A stretch of DNA of 64,000 bases from Brucella pseudintermedia (lineage in GTDB: Bacteria; Pseudomonadota; Alphaproteobacteria; Rhizobiales; Rhizobiaceae): assembly GCF_042697365.1 (NCBI RefSeq), contig NZ_CP137604.1. One strand, written 5' to 3'. The first letter of the stretch is position 1. Each line of letters starts with the position of its first letter. The notes under the pieces were generated by a model that saw nothing but the letters and a program-made list of their open reading frames with translations, ran no database searches and had not been told where the DNA came from. Of the stretch, positions 17,637 through 26,315 are shown in pieces. The position numbers and the translations under genes are program-made.

Positions 17637-20600
17637 TCAATGAAAGTCGCGTGAGTTCGGCATAATCCTCATATTTCGCGGATGATGCGCCATCTGCGAC
17701 GGCGCGACGAGGCGCTGGGCTTCGCGCCCGCTCATCTCGATCAAGGCCGCCGAACGGTCCTGCAATTTTGCCGCCACCAGATGCACCACCCCTTCCGGGC
17801 TGCGCTGGATGCGCCCTTCGATATGGATCAGCCGCGCGCCCATCACTTCGCGGCGAAACGCCTTCATGATCTTCGGCCAGACAACAATATTGGCGATGCC
17901 GGTTTCATCCTCGATGGTGAGGAACACCACGCCCTTGGCGCTGCCGGGGCGCTGGCGCACGGTGACGACGCCAGCCACCTTCATGCGGCGTCCGTCCGCA
18001 CCTTCCTGCACGGCGCGGCAGGTGGAAACGCCTTCCGCCGCAAGTCCCTCGCGCAAATATTGTAGCGGATGCCCTTTCAGCGAAAGCCGCGTCGTTTCGT
18101 AATCGGCAATCACATGCTCGGACGCCGCCATTTCAGGCAGTTTCGTGCGCGGCTCCTCCGCCAGTTCGCTGGTCGCGGCGGCGCGGAACAGCGGCAGCGT
18201 CTCGTCATTGGGCAGGCGGCGCACGGCCCACAATGCTGCGCGCCGGTCGATATCGAGCGAGCCGAAAGCATCGGCATCGGCCAGAAGCGTGAAGGCGCGC
18301 CGGTCGAGCCGCAGCCGCCGATGCATGTCCTCGATGGTGCGGTAAGGCTCTTGCCGGTCGGCAATCAGAAGTTCGGCGTCCCGCTTGGCAAAGCCGTCGA
18401 TCTGGCGAAAGCCGAGCCGCAGCGCCGGTCGGATATCGAGCGTATCCTCCAGAATATTGTCCCACTGGCTGAAATTCACATCGACGGGCAGCACCGTCAC
18501 GTCATGTTCGCGCGCATCGCGCACGATCTGGGCGGGCGCGTAAAAACCCATGGGCTGGGAATTGAGAAGCGCTGCGGCGAAGACTTCCGGGTGATGGCAC
18601 TTGATCCAGGCGGAAATATAGACCAGATGCGCAAAGCTTGCCGCATGGCTTTCAGGGAAGCCATATTCGCCGAACCCCTTGATCTGGTTGAAGCAATTTT
18701 CGGCAAAGGTCCGCTCATAGCCGCGCCTGACCATGCCTTCGATCATCTTCTGCTCCATCGTATGGATGGTGCCCATCTTGCGGAAGGTGGCCATGGCGCG
18801 GCGCAGCTGGTTGGCCTCGTCGGGCGTGAATTTTGCGGCTTCCATGGCAATGCGCATGGCCTGTTCCTGAAACAGCGGCACGCCTTTGGTCTTGCCGAGG
18901 ATCTGCCGCAACTCGTCCGCCGGTCCATGTTCCGGCGCGGGCGACGGCAAGGTGGAGGGCTCCTGTCCGTTTCGCCGCCTGAGATAAGGATGCACCATGT
19001 CGCCCTGAATGGGGCCGGGCCGCACGATGGCGACCTCGATGACGAGATCGTAAAACTCCTGCGGCCGCAGGCGCGGCAGCATGTTCATCTGCGCCCGGCT
19101 TTCCACCTGAAACACGCCGAGCGAATCGCCCGTGCACAGCATGTCGTAGACGGCTCTGTCCTCACGCTCGACGGTTGCCAGCGTCAGCTTCTGCCCGCCA
19201 TATTTTTCCGGCTTGTGCTGGTGAATGAGGTCGAAAGCCTTGCGGATGCAGGTGAGCATGCCAAGCGACAGCACATCGACCTTCATCAGCCCCAACTCGT
19301 CAATGTCGTCCTTGTCCCATTCGATGAAGGAGCGGTCCTTCATCGCCGCCGGGCCGATGGGCACGGTCTCGTCGAGTCGGTCGCGGGTGAGCACGAAGCC
19401 GCCGACATGCTGCGACAGGTGGCGCGGAAAGCCGATCAGCGTGATGGCGAGTTCCACCGCGCGCCGGATGATCGGGTTGTCGGGATCGAGACCCGCCTGC
19501 CTTATATGCTGCTTGTCGATGCCCCCGCCCGATATGCCCCACACCGTATTGGCGAGCGCCGCCGTCACATCCTCGGTCAGCCCCAGCGCCTTGCCGACAT
19601 CGCGGATGGCGCTGCGCGAGCGATAGCTGATGACGGTCGCGACAATGGCGGCGCGGTCTCTTGAGTAGCGATCATAGACATATTGCATCACCTCCTCGCG
19701 CCGCTCATGCTCAAAATCGACGTCGATATCCGGCGGCTCCTGCCGCTCGGCGGAGATGAAGCGCTCGAACAGGAGATCCACTTGCGTCGGGTTCACGCCG
19801 GTAATGCCGAGGCAGAAGCAGACAACGGAATTGGCCGCCGAACCGCGGCCCTGGCACAGAATGTTCTTGGAAATTGCAAACTGCACAATGTCATAGACGG
19901 TGAGGAAATAAGGCTCGTATTGAAGCTTGGCGATCAGCGCCAGTTCCTTGTTGATCAGCGCCTGCACTTTTGGCGGGATCGTGTCCGCGCCGTAATGGCG
20001 GGCAGCGCCTTCCCAGGTGAGATCATGGAGGTGCTGGCGTGCTGTCTTGCCGGGCGGGATGGGTTCATCGGGATAGGCATATTTCAGCTCATCAAGCTGG
20101 AAGGTGATGGGCGCGGCGAAATCGGCGGTCGCCGCGATGGCTTCAGGATAATCGCGGAACAGCCGCGCCATTTCATGCGGCGGTTTCAGGTGGCGCTCGG
20201 CATTCTTTTCCAGAAGCCGCCCGGCATCGAAAACGGTCGTGTGGTGGCGCGTGGCTGTCAGCACATCCTGAAGCGGGCGGCGGTCCGGGTGATGATAGAG
20301 TACGTCATTGGTGGCGATGAGCGGCACATTGGCTGCGGCTGCGAAACGGGCGGTGCGTTCCGCGCGGCGTCCGTCCTGCCCCTGATGCGGCATGGCGAGC
20401 GCCAGCCAGACCGAGCCGGGCGCGGCCTTGGCGATATCCGCCAGCCGCGTGGCAAAATCCGGCTGGTCTTCCTCGGGAGGAAAAACCGCGATCTGGAATT
20501 GCCGCGCGCGAAACAGGAGGTCGCCCCATTCGAGGTGGCATTCGCCCTTGATGGCGGCGCGGGTCTTGCCCTCGCTCAGCAGGCGGCACAATTGCCCATA

Positions 20601-20870
20601 GGCGGCGCGGTCACGCGGATAGACGACCATCTCCGGCGTGCCGTCGATGAAGGACAGGCGGCAGCCGATGAACAACCGGAAATCGCTTTTCTTGCGAATC
20701 TCCTTCCATTCCGCATGGGCGCGCACCACGCCGGCCAGCGTGTTGCGGTCGGCAATGCCGAGGCCGGACAGGCCAAGCTCATGCGCATGCTCTACCAGTT
20801 CTTGCGGATGCGAAGCACCGCAAAGGAAGGAGAAATTGCTGGCGGCAGCCATTTCAAAGTAAGGAATCAT
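17637..20870 (-). CDS. dnaE2: Error-prone DNA polymerase III alpha-like subunit
   Basis: 1077 residues from the ATG at 20870, which shares one base with the imuB stop (TGATG); a GTG three bases earlier is also possible. N-terminal PHP domain (FSFLCGASHPQELV onward), polymerase core with GRGSAANSVVCF and PPDIDVDFEHERREEV, then an OB domain and the closing RNMRIMPNSRDFH typical of DnaE2/ImuC. It carries out translesion synthesis with ImuB after DNA damage. Third gene of imuA-imuB-dnaE2, under the LexA box at 23218. Confidence 0.96.
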   Translation of the reverse strand: MIPYFEMAAASNFSFLCGASHPQELVEHAHELGLSGLGIADRNTLAGVVRAHAEWKEIRKKSDFRLFIGCRLSFIDGTPEMVVYPRDRAAYGQLCRLLSEGKTRAAIKGECHLEWGDLLFRARQFQIAVFPPEEDQPDFATRLADIAKAAPGSVWLALAMPHQGQDGRRAERTARFAAAANVPLIATNDVLYHHPDRRPLQDVLTATRHHTTVFDAGRLLEKNAERHLKPPHEMARLFRDYPEAIAATADFAAPITFQLDELKYAYPDEPIPPGKTARQHLHDLTWEGAARHYGADTIPPKVQALINKELALIAKLQYEPYFLTVYDIVQFAISKNILCQGRGSAANSVVCFCLGITGVNPTQVDLLFERFISAERQEPPDIDVDFEHERREEVMQYVYDRYSRDRAAIVATVISYRSRSAIRDVGKALGLTEDVTAALANTVWGISGGGIDKQHIRQAGLDPDNPIIRRAVELAITLIGFPRHLSQHVGGFVLTRDRLDETVPIGPAAMKDRSFIEWDKDDIDELGLMKVDVLSLGMLTCIRKAFDLIHQHKPEKYGGQKLTLATVEREDRAVYDMLCTGDSLGVFQVESRAQMNMLPRLRPQEFYDLVIEVAIVRPGPIQGDMVHPYLRRRNGQEPSTLPSPAPEHGPADELRQILGKTKGVPLFQEQAMRIAMEAAKFTPDEANQLRRAMATFRKMGTIHTMEQKMIEGMVRRGYERTFAENCFNQIKGFGEYGFPESHAASFAHLVYISAWIKCHHPEVFAAALLNSQPMGFYAPAQIVRDAREHDVTVLPVDVNFSQWDNILEDTLDIRPALRLGFRQIDGFAKRDAELLIADRQEPYRTIEDMHRRLRLDRRAFTLLADADAFGSLDIDRRAALWAVRRLPNDETLPLFRAAATSELAEEPRTKLPEMAASEHVIADYETTRLSLKGHPLQYLREGLAAEGVSTCRAVQEGADGRRMKVAGVVTVRQRPGSAKGVVFLTIEDETGIANIVVWPKIMKAFRREVMGARLIHIEGRIQRSPEGVVHLVAAKLQDRSAALIEMSGREAQRLVAPSQMAHHPRNMRIMPNSRDFH

Positions 20871-22456
20871 CACGCAAAAAGCCCATGCAGAAACCAGCGC
20901 GGATGATTGACGCCGTCAAAAAGCCCCTCGCGAAAAATCCAGAAGCGCTGGCCGTTTTCGTCCTCCACCCGGTAATAATCGCGCAGTTCCGGCACGTCCT
21001 GCCCGATTGCGCGCCACCATTCCGGCTCGATCCGTTCCGGCCCTTCGGCAAGGCGCACCTGATGGCGCACCCGCCGCCACAGAAAGAACGAGGGCGGGCT
21101 GTCGGGCACTTCCGCCACGCTGTCGATCGGCTGCGGCGGGCGAAACAGTTTTATGGGACGGGCAGGTGGATCGCCGGGAAGCTTGGGCGCGCTTTCGTAT
21201 TCGGCTGCGCGCTTGCCGTTCGTGTGCAGGGCAGGGACAAGGCCGAAAGCGCGCTCCGGCATATGCGTGTTGCGCGCAAAGGAAACGAGAACGCGGTCCT
21301 GTCCAAGCCGCGCCGAGAGCCGGTCGACAAGCTGGCTGAAACCGGCTTCATCCTCTTCATGCTGGTCAAGTCCGGTCTGGCGCTGGGTTATCGCGCCGCT
21401 GCGCAGCGCTGCCAGCCGGATCATGTCGAAGCCGAAACCGGCGTCGAGCGGGTCGGTCAAGGCGTTGAGCCTTTCGCGCGCAAGGCGCAGGAAAACCCTG
21501 TCGTCGCGCAGCGGCTGGCCGGTTTCGACATGGACATGACGCACGTCGCCATCGACACGGAAGAACGACGCTTCAACCAGAAGCGCGCCTTTGCCCTCCG
21601 GTTCAAGCTGCGCAAAAAGCGCCTGCGCCAGTTCCTGCAAGATATGTTCCACCAGCTCCATCCCCGTCACCGGCTCCGACAGGCGGCGTTCGGCGATGCT
21701 GAGCGGCATGATGCGCAAGGGGGAAATCGGCGCGCGTTCCTGCCGCGCCAGCCGGTCAAGCTTTGTTGCAAGATCGGTGCCGAAGCGGGCGGTGAGGGCA
21801 GAGCGCGGAAGCCCCATCACATCGCCGATCCGTTTCAACCCGGCGCGCTTGAGGCCGGTTTCGGCGGCTTGCGTCAGTTCAAGCGCGGATAGCGGCAGGC
21901 GGGGAAGGTGGCGGTCGGCCTCCGCCTTGCTGAACACGCCGCCCTTCGTTCCCCGCGCCAGAAGCCGCGCGGCTAAACTGTTATCGGCAATCGCCGCCTG
22001 CACTTTCAGCCCGGCGCGTTCAATGCGGCGGATGGCGTCGGCGCGCATGGGGGCAAGCCCGCCGAACAGATGCGCGCAGCCCGTTATGTCGAGCATCAGG
22101 CCATGCGGCTCATCCAGGGCGACGAGCGGCGTATAGCGCTCGCACCAATGGGCAAGGCGCTTGAGCATTGCCGCGTCGTGTTGCGGCGCGGCTGTCGCCA
22201 CGTCCAGCCTTTCCACGCGGGCGCGCGCATCGGTCAGCGCCATGCCGGGGAAAAGGCCGAGCCTTGCCGCCGCCGCATCCACCGCCGTCAGGCGCAATGC
22301 ATTGGCCGTGCGCTCGGTCACCACCAGGGGCAGGCGCTCCCTGCCGTCATGCGGAACGGCGCGGCGAAGCCGGTCGGTCGGCAGAAACGGAAACCACAGG
22401 GCGAGAAACAAGCGTTCTGCCGTCCCGTTCTCTTGCACCAAATTCAAGGGTTTCAT
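20870..22456 (-). CDS. imuB: ImuB, Y-family-like mutasome protein
   Basis: 528 residues from the ATG at 22456 (MKPLNLVQENGTAERL). The frame is open further upstream but that part only shadows imuA. LFLALWFPFLPTDRLRR is the characteristic front; a UmuC/DinB-like fold follows, but the acidic polymerase residues are not evident, in line with ImuB being a non-catalytic bridge between the beta clamp, ImuA and DnaE2. Start overlaps imuA by 110 bases; end overlaps dnaE2 by one base. Confidence 0.92.
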   Translation of the reverse strand: MKPLNLVQENGTAERLFLALWFPFLPTDRLRRAVPHDGRERLPLVVTERTANALRLTAVDAAAARLGLFPGMALTDARARVERLDVATAAPQHDAAMLKRLAHWCERYTPLVALDEPHGLMLDITGCAHLFGGLAPMRADAIRRIERAGLKVQAAIADNSLAARLLARGTKGGVFSKAEADRHLPRLPLSALELTQAAETGLKRAGLKRIGDVMGLPRSALTARFGTDLATKLDRLARQERAPISPLRIMPLSIAERRLSEPVTGMELVEHILQELAQALFAQLEPEGKGALLVEASFFRVDGDVRHVHVETGQPLRDDRVFLRLARERLNALTDPLDAGFGFDMIRLAALRSGAITQRQTGLDQHEEDEAGFSQLVDRLSARLGQDRVLVSFARNTHMPERAFGLVPALHTNGKRAAEYESAPKLPGDPPARPIKLFRPPQPIDSVAEVPDSPPSFFLWRRVRHQVRLAEGPERIEPEWWRAIGQDVPELRDYYRVEDENGQRFWIFREGLFDGVNHPRWFLHGLFA

Positions 22457-23198
22457 TGTTCCATTCCATGATCCATTGCCCGCATGTGCCGTGGCGGTTG
22501 CGCTCCAGCACGGCGGAAAAGGCCGGTTTTCCCGGCGCGTTCGCTCCGCTGGAGCGCGATGGCGCGGGCGCCACCCGCCAGCGGCCGACGGCAGCACTTT
22601 GCACCGCCGTCCGGTGGCTCCTGAGCAGGATGACCGGCAATTGCGCGGTCTCGCTCGCCAGAAGCAGGCGGCGCGATGCGGTGAGGTCGAGACATTTCGG
22701 CTGGCCTGTCACCGCGGCGACGACGCCGGAAACCAGATGCGAAGCCTTGCCGCCGCTGCCTGCCTCCAGCGCATCGTTCGCCGCTTTCAGCACATCCTGC
22801 GCACTGGGGCAGCGCACGATCAGAAGCCGCGACGGATCGATCCCGAAGGCATGAAGCCCCGGCGGATAAAGCCCGCCATATTCGCTCGCCGCACTTTCCT
22901 CCTCGATCCAGATGACCGGCCTTGTTTCCTGCGTCGCCCGCAGCACCAGCGCCAATGCAAAGCCGGTTGCGGCCATATGCGCGCCCGGATTTTCGGCAAA
23001 AACCTCATGCAGCGCATCGCCCGCCAGACCATGCGGAAAGGCGGCATCGGCCCCGGCAAGGCCGAGCGTGAAACTGCGTGCGCGACCGAAGCCTGCTTCC
23101 GTCCCGCTTCCTGTTCTGCTGGCAAAACTGCCTTGCGGATCATTGCCTGCAATGGCCGTAACCATGCGCCGCAACGCCGCGATGTCGATGCCGCTCAC
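22347..23198 (-). CDS. imuA: ImuA, RecA-like SOS mutasome protein
   Basis: 283 residues, first gene of the mutasome cassette. The N-terminal part resembles SulA/RecA-related ImuA proteins (LHEVFAENPGAHMAATGFALAL, then RPVIWIEEESAASEYGGLY and the CPSAQDVL stretch). The C-terminal 37 codons overlap imuB in another frame and may be poorly conserved. It is required for induced mutagenesis with ImuB and DnaE2 in bacteria lacking umuDC. The LexA box ends 20 bases upstream of the start. Confidence 0.9.
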   Translation of the reverse strand: MSGIDIAALRRMVTAIAGNDPQGSFASRTGSGTEAGFGRARSFTLGLAGADAAFPHGLAGDALHEVFAENPGAHMAATGFALALVLRATQETRPVIWIEEESAASEYGGLYPPGLHAFGIDPSRLLIVRCPSAQDVLKAANDALEAGSGGKASHLVSGVVAAVTGQPKCLDLTASRRLLLASETAQLPVILLRSHRTAVQSAAVGRWRVAPAPSRSSGANAPGKPAFSAVLERNRHGTCGQWIMEWNNETLEFGARERDGRTLVSRPVVSVSADRPASPRRSA

Positions 23199-23217
23199 GT
23201 TCGATTCCTGTCAAATT

Positions 23218-23232
23218 GTTCTCTATTTGTTC
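23218..23232. promoter_or_regulatory. LexA (SOS) box upstream of imuA
   Basis: GTTCTCTATTTGTTC is an exact GTTC-N7-GTTC, the established alphaproteobacterial LexA operator. It lies 20 bases upstream of the imuA start, where it would cover the promoter. This directly predicts DNA-damage control of imuA-imuB-dnaE2. Confidence 0.9.
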
Positions 23233-23309
23233 TAGTATTGAATCGAGCAGGCGAAGAGTCAAGGGAAAGAAGTGCAGATGGAAATCCTTGCCGGACATGC
23301 TTTGGAGTT

Positions 23310-23326
23310 ATATATGAATCATATAT
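23310..23326. promoter_or_regulatory. 17-bp palindrome before the ParD-like gene
   Basis: ATATATGAATCATATAT (8-bp arms, one central base) is followed at once by a partial copy (ATATATGATCTGTATATG). It sits 33 bases upstream of the ParD-like start, the usual place for autoregulatory antitoxin binding. RHH proteins bind such tandem palindromes. Confidence 0.55.
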
Positions 23327-23358
23327 GATCTGTATATGGACCGCATAACGAGGAAACC

Positions 23359-23583
23359 ATGGGTATCGTAAAGATCGGTGACGAGCTGCACGAGGAATTG
23401 CGCAAGGCGAGCGACGTCATGTGCCGTTCGATCAATGCGCAGGCAGAATACTGGATGAAGATCGGCATGCTGGCGCAGGCGCATCCCGACCTGTCGTTCA
23501 ACGAGATCGTGCAGATGCAGTTGCGCGCAGCGCAGGTCGAGCTGCCGGTTCTGCCGGTTCTGGCAGTGCAGCAGCCGTCATGA
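23359..23583 (+). CDS. ParD-like antitoxin-family protein coupled to map
   Basis: 74 residues. MGIVKIGDELHEELRKASDVMCRSINAQAEYWMKIG resembles ParD-like (RHH) proteins, with a strand and two helices; the tail is Leu/Val/Pro-rich (ELPVLPVLAVQQPS). GAGGAAACC precedes the ATG. Its stop overlaps the start of the methionine aminopeptidase gene (ATGA), so the peptidase occupies the place normally held by a toxin. Palindromes upstream suggest self-repression. Confidence 0.75.
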   Translation: MGIVKIGDELHEELRKASDVMCRSINAQAEYWMKIGMLAQAHPDLSFNEIVQMQLRAAQVELPVLPVLAVQQPS

Positions 23584-24368
23584 CCAAGACCCCGGCCGAA
23601 GTGGAAAAGATGGCGGCATCCGGAGCGCTGCTGGCCTCGGTTTTTGCCCTTCTCGACCGCACGCCGCTGGCGGGCATGACCACGATGCAGGTCAACGATC
23701 TGGTTGAGGATTACATCACCCGCGACCTGCAGGCGCGGCCTGCCAGCAAGGGGCAGTATGACTATCCTTATGTGCTGAACAGTTCGAGGAACGAGGTCGT
23801 CTGCCATGGCATGCCCTCGCATGACGAGATCATTCAAAACGGCGAGATCATCAATTTCGACATCACGCTGGAAAAGGACGGCTATATCGCCGATTCCAGC
23901 AAGACCTACATGGTCGGAGAGGTTGCGCCCTTTGCCTCGCGCCTCGTCCGGGTGACTTATGAGGCGCTGTGGAAGGGGATTGCCGCCGTGCGTCCCGGCG
24001 CGACCTTGGGCGATATCGGCCATGCCATCGAGCGCCACGCCAAGCGGCATGATTACAGCATCGTGCGGGAATATTGCGGCCACGGCATCGGTCGCGAGAT
24101 GCATGAGGAGCCGCAGGTCCTGCATTTCGGCAAGCCCGGCACCGGCGCTCGCCTGCGCGAAGGCATGGTCTTCACCATCGAGCCGATGCTCAATCAGGGA
24201 ACAGCCAAGGTGAAGCAGGAAAAGGACGGCTGGACGGTGGTGACGCGCGACGGAAAGCTGTCGGCGCAGTTCGAGCATACGGTGGCGGTCACCTCGAACG
24301 GCGTGCGGGTGCTGACCTTGCGCCCGGGCGAGGAAAAGATGCTGGCCAGCATCAAACATGCGGCCTGA
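23580..24368 (+). CDS. map: Type I methionine aminopeptidase
   Basis: 262 residues from the ATG at 23580 that overlaps the ParD-like stop; an upstream in-frame start would only read through that gene in another frame. Metal ligands are visible: NFDITLEKDGYIADSSKT (two Asp), GHGIGREMHEEP (His), FTIEPM (Glu) and QFEHT (Glu). MetAP removes the initiator methionine from nascent proteins. Lacking a zinc-finger extension, it is of the basic bacterial type. Followed by a terminator. Possibly a second MetAP copy of the genome (inference). Confidence 0.92.
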   Translation: MTKTPAEVEKMAASGALLASVFALLDRTPLAGMTTMQVNDLVEDYITRDLQARPASKGQYDYPYVLNSSRNEVVCHGMPSHDEIIQNGEIINFDITLEKDGYIADSSKTYMVGEVAPFASRLVRVTYEALWKGIAAVRPGATLGDIGHAIERHAKRHDYSIVREYCGHGIGREMHEEPQVLHFGKPGTGARLREGMVFTIEPMLNQGTAKVKQEKDGWTVVTRDGKLSAQFEHTVAVTSNGVRVLTLRPGEEKMLASIKHAA

Positions 24369-24376
24369 ATAAAGAA

Positions 24377-24403
24377 AAACGCCCTCCGACGGGGAAGGCG
24401 TTT
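24377..24403 (+). terminator. Intrinsic terminator after map
   Basis: AAACGCC ... GGCGTTT stem with a C/G-rich inner part, starting 8 bases after the map stop and followed by TTTCACTTTT. Confidence 0.65.
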
Positions 24404-24454
24404 CACTTTTGGCTGTTTTCCGAACCCTTCACCTTGGCGGTTCGAGGCTCATTT

Positions 24455-24575
24455 CCCCTTCGACAAGCTCAGGGTCCATTCGCACCTCACCATGAGGTGA
24501 AGGGCGGTAGCGCCCGCAGTAACCCTCATCCTGAGGTGCGAGCGAAGCGAGCCTCGAAGGACGAGGGTGCTTGGA
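24455..24575. repeat. Dispersed extragenic repeat of the CTCATCCTGAGG / CTTCGACAAGCTCAGG type
   Basis: The block contains CCTTCGACAAGCTCAGGG, CACCTCACCATGAGGTGAA and CCTCATCCTGAGGTGCGAGC with GCCTCGAAGGACGAGG, all parts of a palindromic repeat common between alphaproteobacterial genes. A shorter inverse copy (GAGCTTGTCGAAGG) overlaps the end of the acetyltransferase gene at 38300-38326. It lies between map and the end of argG. Confidence 0.65.
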
Positions 24576-24589
24576 TCAGCCAATCGGGC

Positions 24590-25810
24590 TTATTTCCTGT
24601 CGCGCGCGGCGAGCGTGCGCAGGCGCAACGCATTGAGCTTGATGAAGCCTGCGGCGTCCTTCTGGTCGTAAGCGCCCTGATCGTCCTCGAAGGTGACGAG
24701 CTTGTCGGAATAGAGCGACTTTTCCGATTCACGGCCGATCACCATCACATTGCCCTTGTAGAGCTTGAGCGTGACTTCGCCTTCGACATGGCGCTGGCTG
24801 TGGTCGATTGCGGCCTGCAGCATTTCGCGTTCCGGCGAGAACCAGAAGCCGTAATAGATCAGCTCCGCATAGCGCGGCATCAGCTCGTCCTTCAGGTGCG
24901 CCGCACCGCGGTCGAGCGTGATCGATTCGATGGCGCGGTGCGCGGCGAGCAGGATCGTGCCGCCCGGCGTTTCGTAGACGCCACGCGACTTCATGCCGAC
25001 GAAGCGGTTTTCCACGAGGTCGAGACGGCCAATGCCGTTGTCGCGGCCATAATCGTTGAGCTTGGCAAGAAGCGTTGCAGGCGACAGACGCTCGCCATTG
25101 ATGGAAACGGCGTCACCCTTTTCAAAGCCAATCTTGATGATCGTTGCCTTGTCGGGCGCGGTTTCCGGCGAAATGGTGCGCATATGCACATATTCCGGCG
25201 CCTCGACAGCCGGATCTTCCAGAACCTTGCCCTCGGACGAGGAGTGCAGCAGGTTGGCGTCGACGGAGAACGGCGCTTCGCCCTTCTTGTCCTTGGCGAC
25301 GGGGATCTGGTGCTGTTCGGCAAATTCGAGAAGCTGCGTGCGGCTCTTGAACGACCAGTCGCGCCATGGGGCGATGATCTTGATGTCCGGGTTCAAGGCA
25401 TAGGCCGAAAGCTCGAAGCGAACCTGGTCGTTGCCCTTGCCGGTCGCGCCGTGGGCGATGGCGTCGGCGCCGGTCTTTTTCGCGATCTCGATCAGATGCT
25501 TGGAGATCAGCGGGCGGGCAATCGAGGTACCGAGCAGGTAGACGCCTTCATAGACGGCATTGGCGCGGAACATCGGGAAGACGAAATCGCGCACGAATTC
25601 CTCGCGCACGTCCTCGATGAAGATTTCCTTGATGCCCAGCATTTCCGCCTTCTTGCGGGCCGGTTCAAGTTCCTCGCCCTGACCGAGATCGGCGGTAAAG
25701 GTCACGACTTCCGCGCCCAGTTCCGTCTGAAGCCACTTCAGGATAATCGAGGTGTCGAGGCCGCCCGAATAGGCGAGAACGACTTTCTTAACGTCTTTCA
25801 GCTTGCTCAT
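24590..25810 (-). CDS. argG: Argininosuccinate synthase
   Basis: 406 residues from the ATG at 25810 (MSKLKDVKKVVLAYSGG); a longer frame to 25903 has no homologous content. The PP-loop LAYSGGLDTS is at about 10-19, followed by ATP/citrulline-binding blocks (GATGKGNDQVRFE, GRDNGIGRLDLVENR). It joins citrulline and aspartate using ATP in arginine synthesis. Monocistronic, with the dispersed repeat past its stop. Confidence 0.97.
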   Translation of the reverse strand: MSKLKDVKKVVLAYSGGLDTSIILKWLQTELGAEVVTFTADLGQGEELEPARKKAEMLGIKEIFIEDVREEFVRDFVFPMFRANAVYEGVYLLGTSIARPLISKHLIEIAKKTGADAIAHGATGKGNDQVRFELSAYALNPDIKIIAPWRDWSFKSRTQLLEFAEQHQIPVAKDKKGEAPFSVDANLLHSSSEGKVLEDPAVEAPEYVHMRTISPETAPDKATIIKIGFEKGDAVSINGERLSPATLLAKLNDYGRDNGIGRLDLVENRFVGMKSRGVYETPGGTILLAAHRAIESITLDRGAAHLKDELMPRYAELIYYGFWFSPEREMLQAAIDHSQRHVEGEVTLKLYKGNVMVIGRESEKSLYSDKLVTFEDDQGAYDQKDAAGFIKLNALRLRTLAARDRK

Positions 25811-25942
25811 AGTTACTTCCGTCCAATGCGGTGCGGTTGAGGCTCTGATGGAACCCAACTGATATATCCGCAAGTCTTTTATCAGTTGCCAAGCGCCGCG
25901 CAAGCCGAAGGGCTGCGACTTATCGCGAAAACTGATGCGGTA

Positions 25943-26254
25943 TCATGTGGCCTGCGGTTCGCCGACCTCATAAACAACCAGATTGCGGTCGCCGATGCCA
26001 AGCTCGGGCCAGGCGGCCCGCCATTCGGCAATGTGGGCGGAGGCAAAATGCCGGTCGAGCGCGGCGCGGTCGCGCCAGAACTCCTTGACATGGATCAGGC
26101 CCGGTTCCAGCACGTCCTCGGCATAGCCATAGTCCACGCAGCCATCCTCCGCACGGCTGGCCGCGATCATGGCCCGCATGGCCTTGCGCGCCCGGTCGAG
26201 GTTTTCCGGCGGCAGGCGGACGGTCCCCACGATCAGCAGCATTCCGGTCTCCAT
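25943..26254 (-). CDS. Antibiotic biosynthesis monooxygenase (ABM) domain protein
   Basis: 103 residues (99 if the ATG at 26242, which has GGAG before it, is used). Ferredoxin-like ABM fold: MLLIVGTVRLPPENLDRARKA at the front, then EDGCVDYGYAEDV, VKEFWRDRAALDRHFAS. Relatives include the quinol monooxygenase YgiN and haem- or quinone-linked oxygenases. Divergent from the LysE gene. Substrate not predictable. Confidence 0.82.
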   Translation of the reverse strand: METGMLLIVGTVRLPPENLDRARKAMRAMIAASRAEDGCVDYGYAEDVLEPGLIHVKEFWRDRAALDRHFASAHIAEWRAAWPELGIGDRNLVVYEVGEPQAT

Positions 26255-26315
26255 TCCGCTGTTCCCTTTGCCGGGAAATTATTCTAGCGTGCGCCATCTC
26301 TTGGAGCACATTTCG

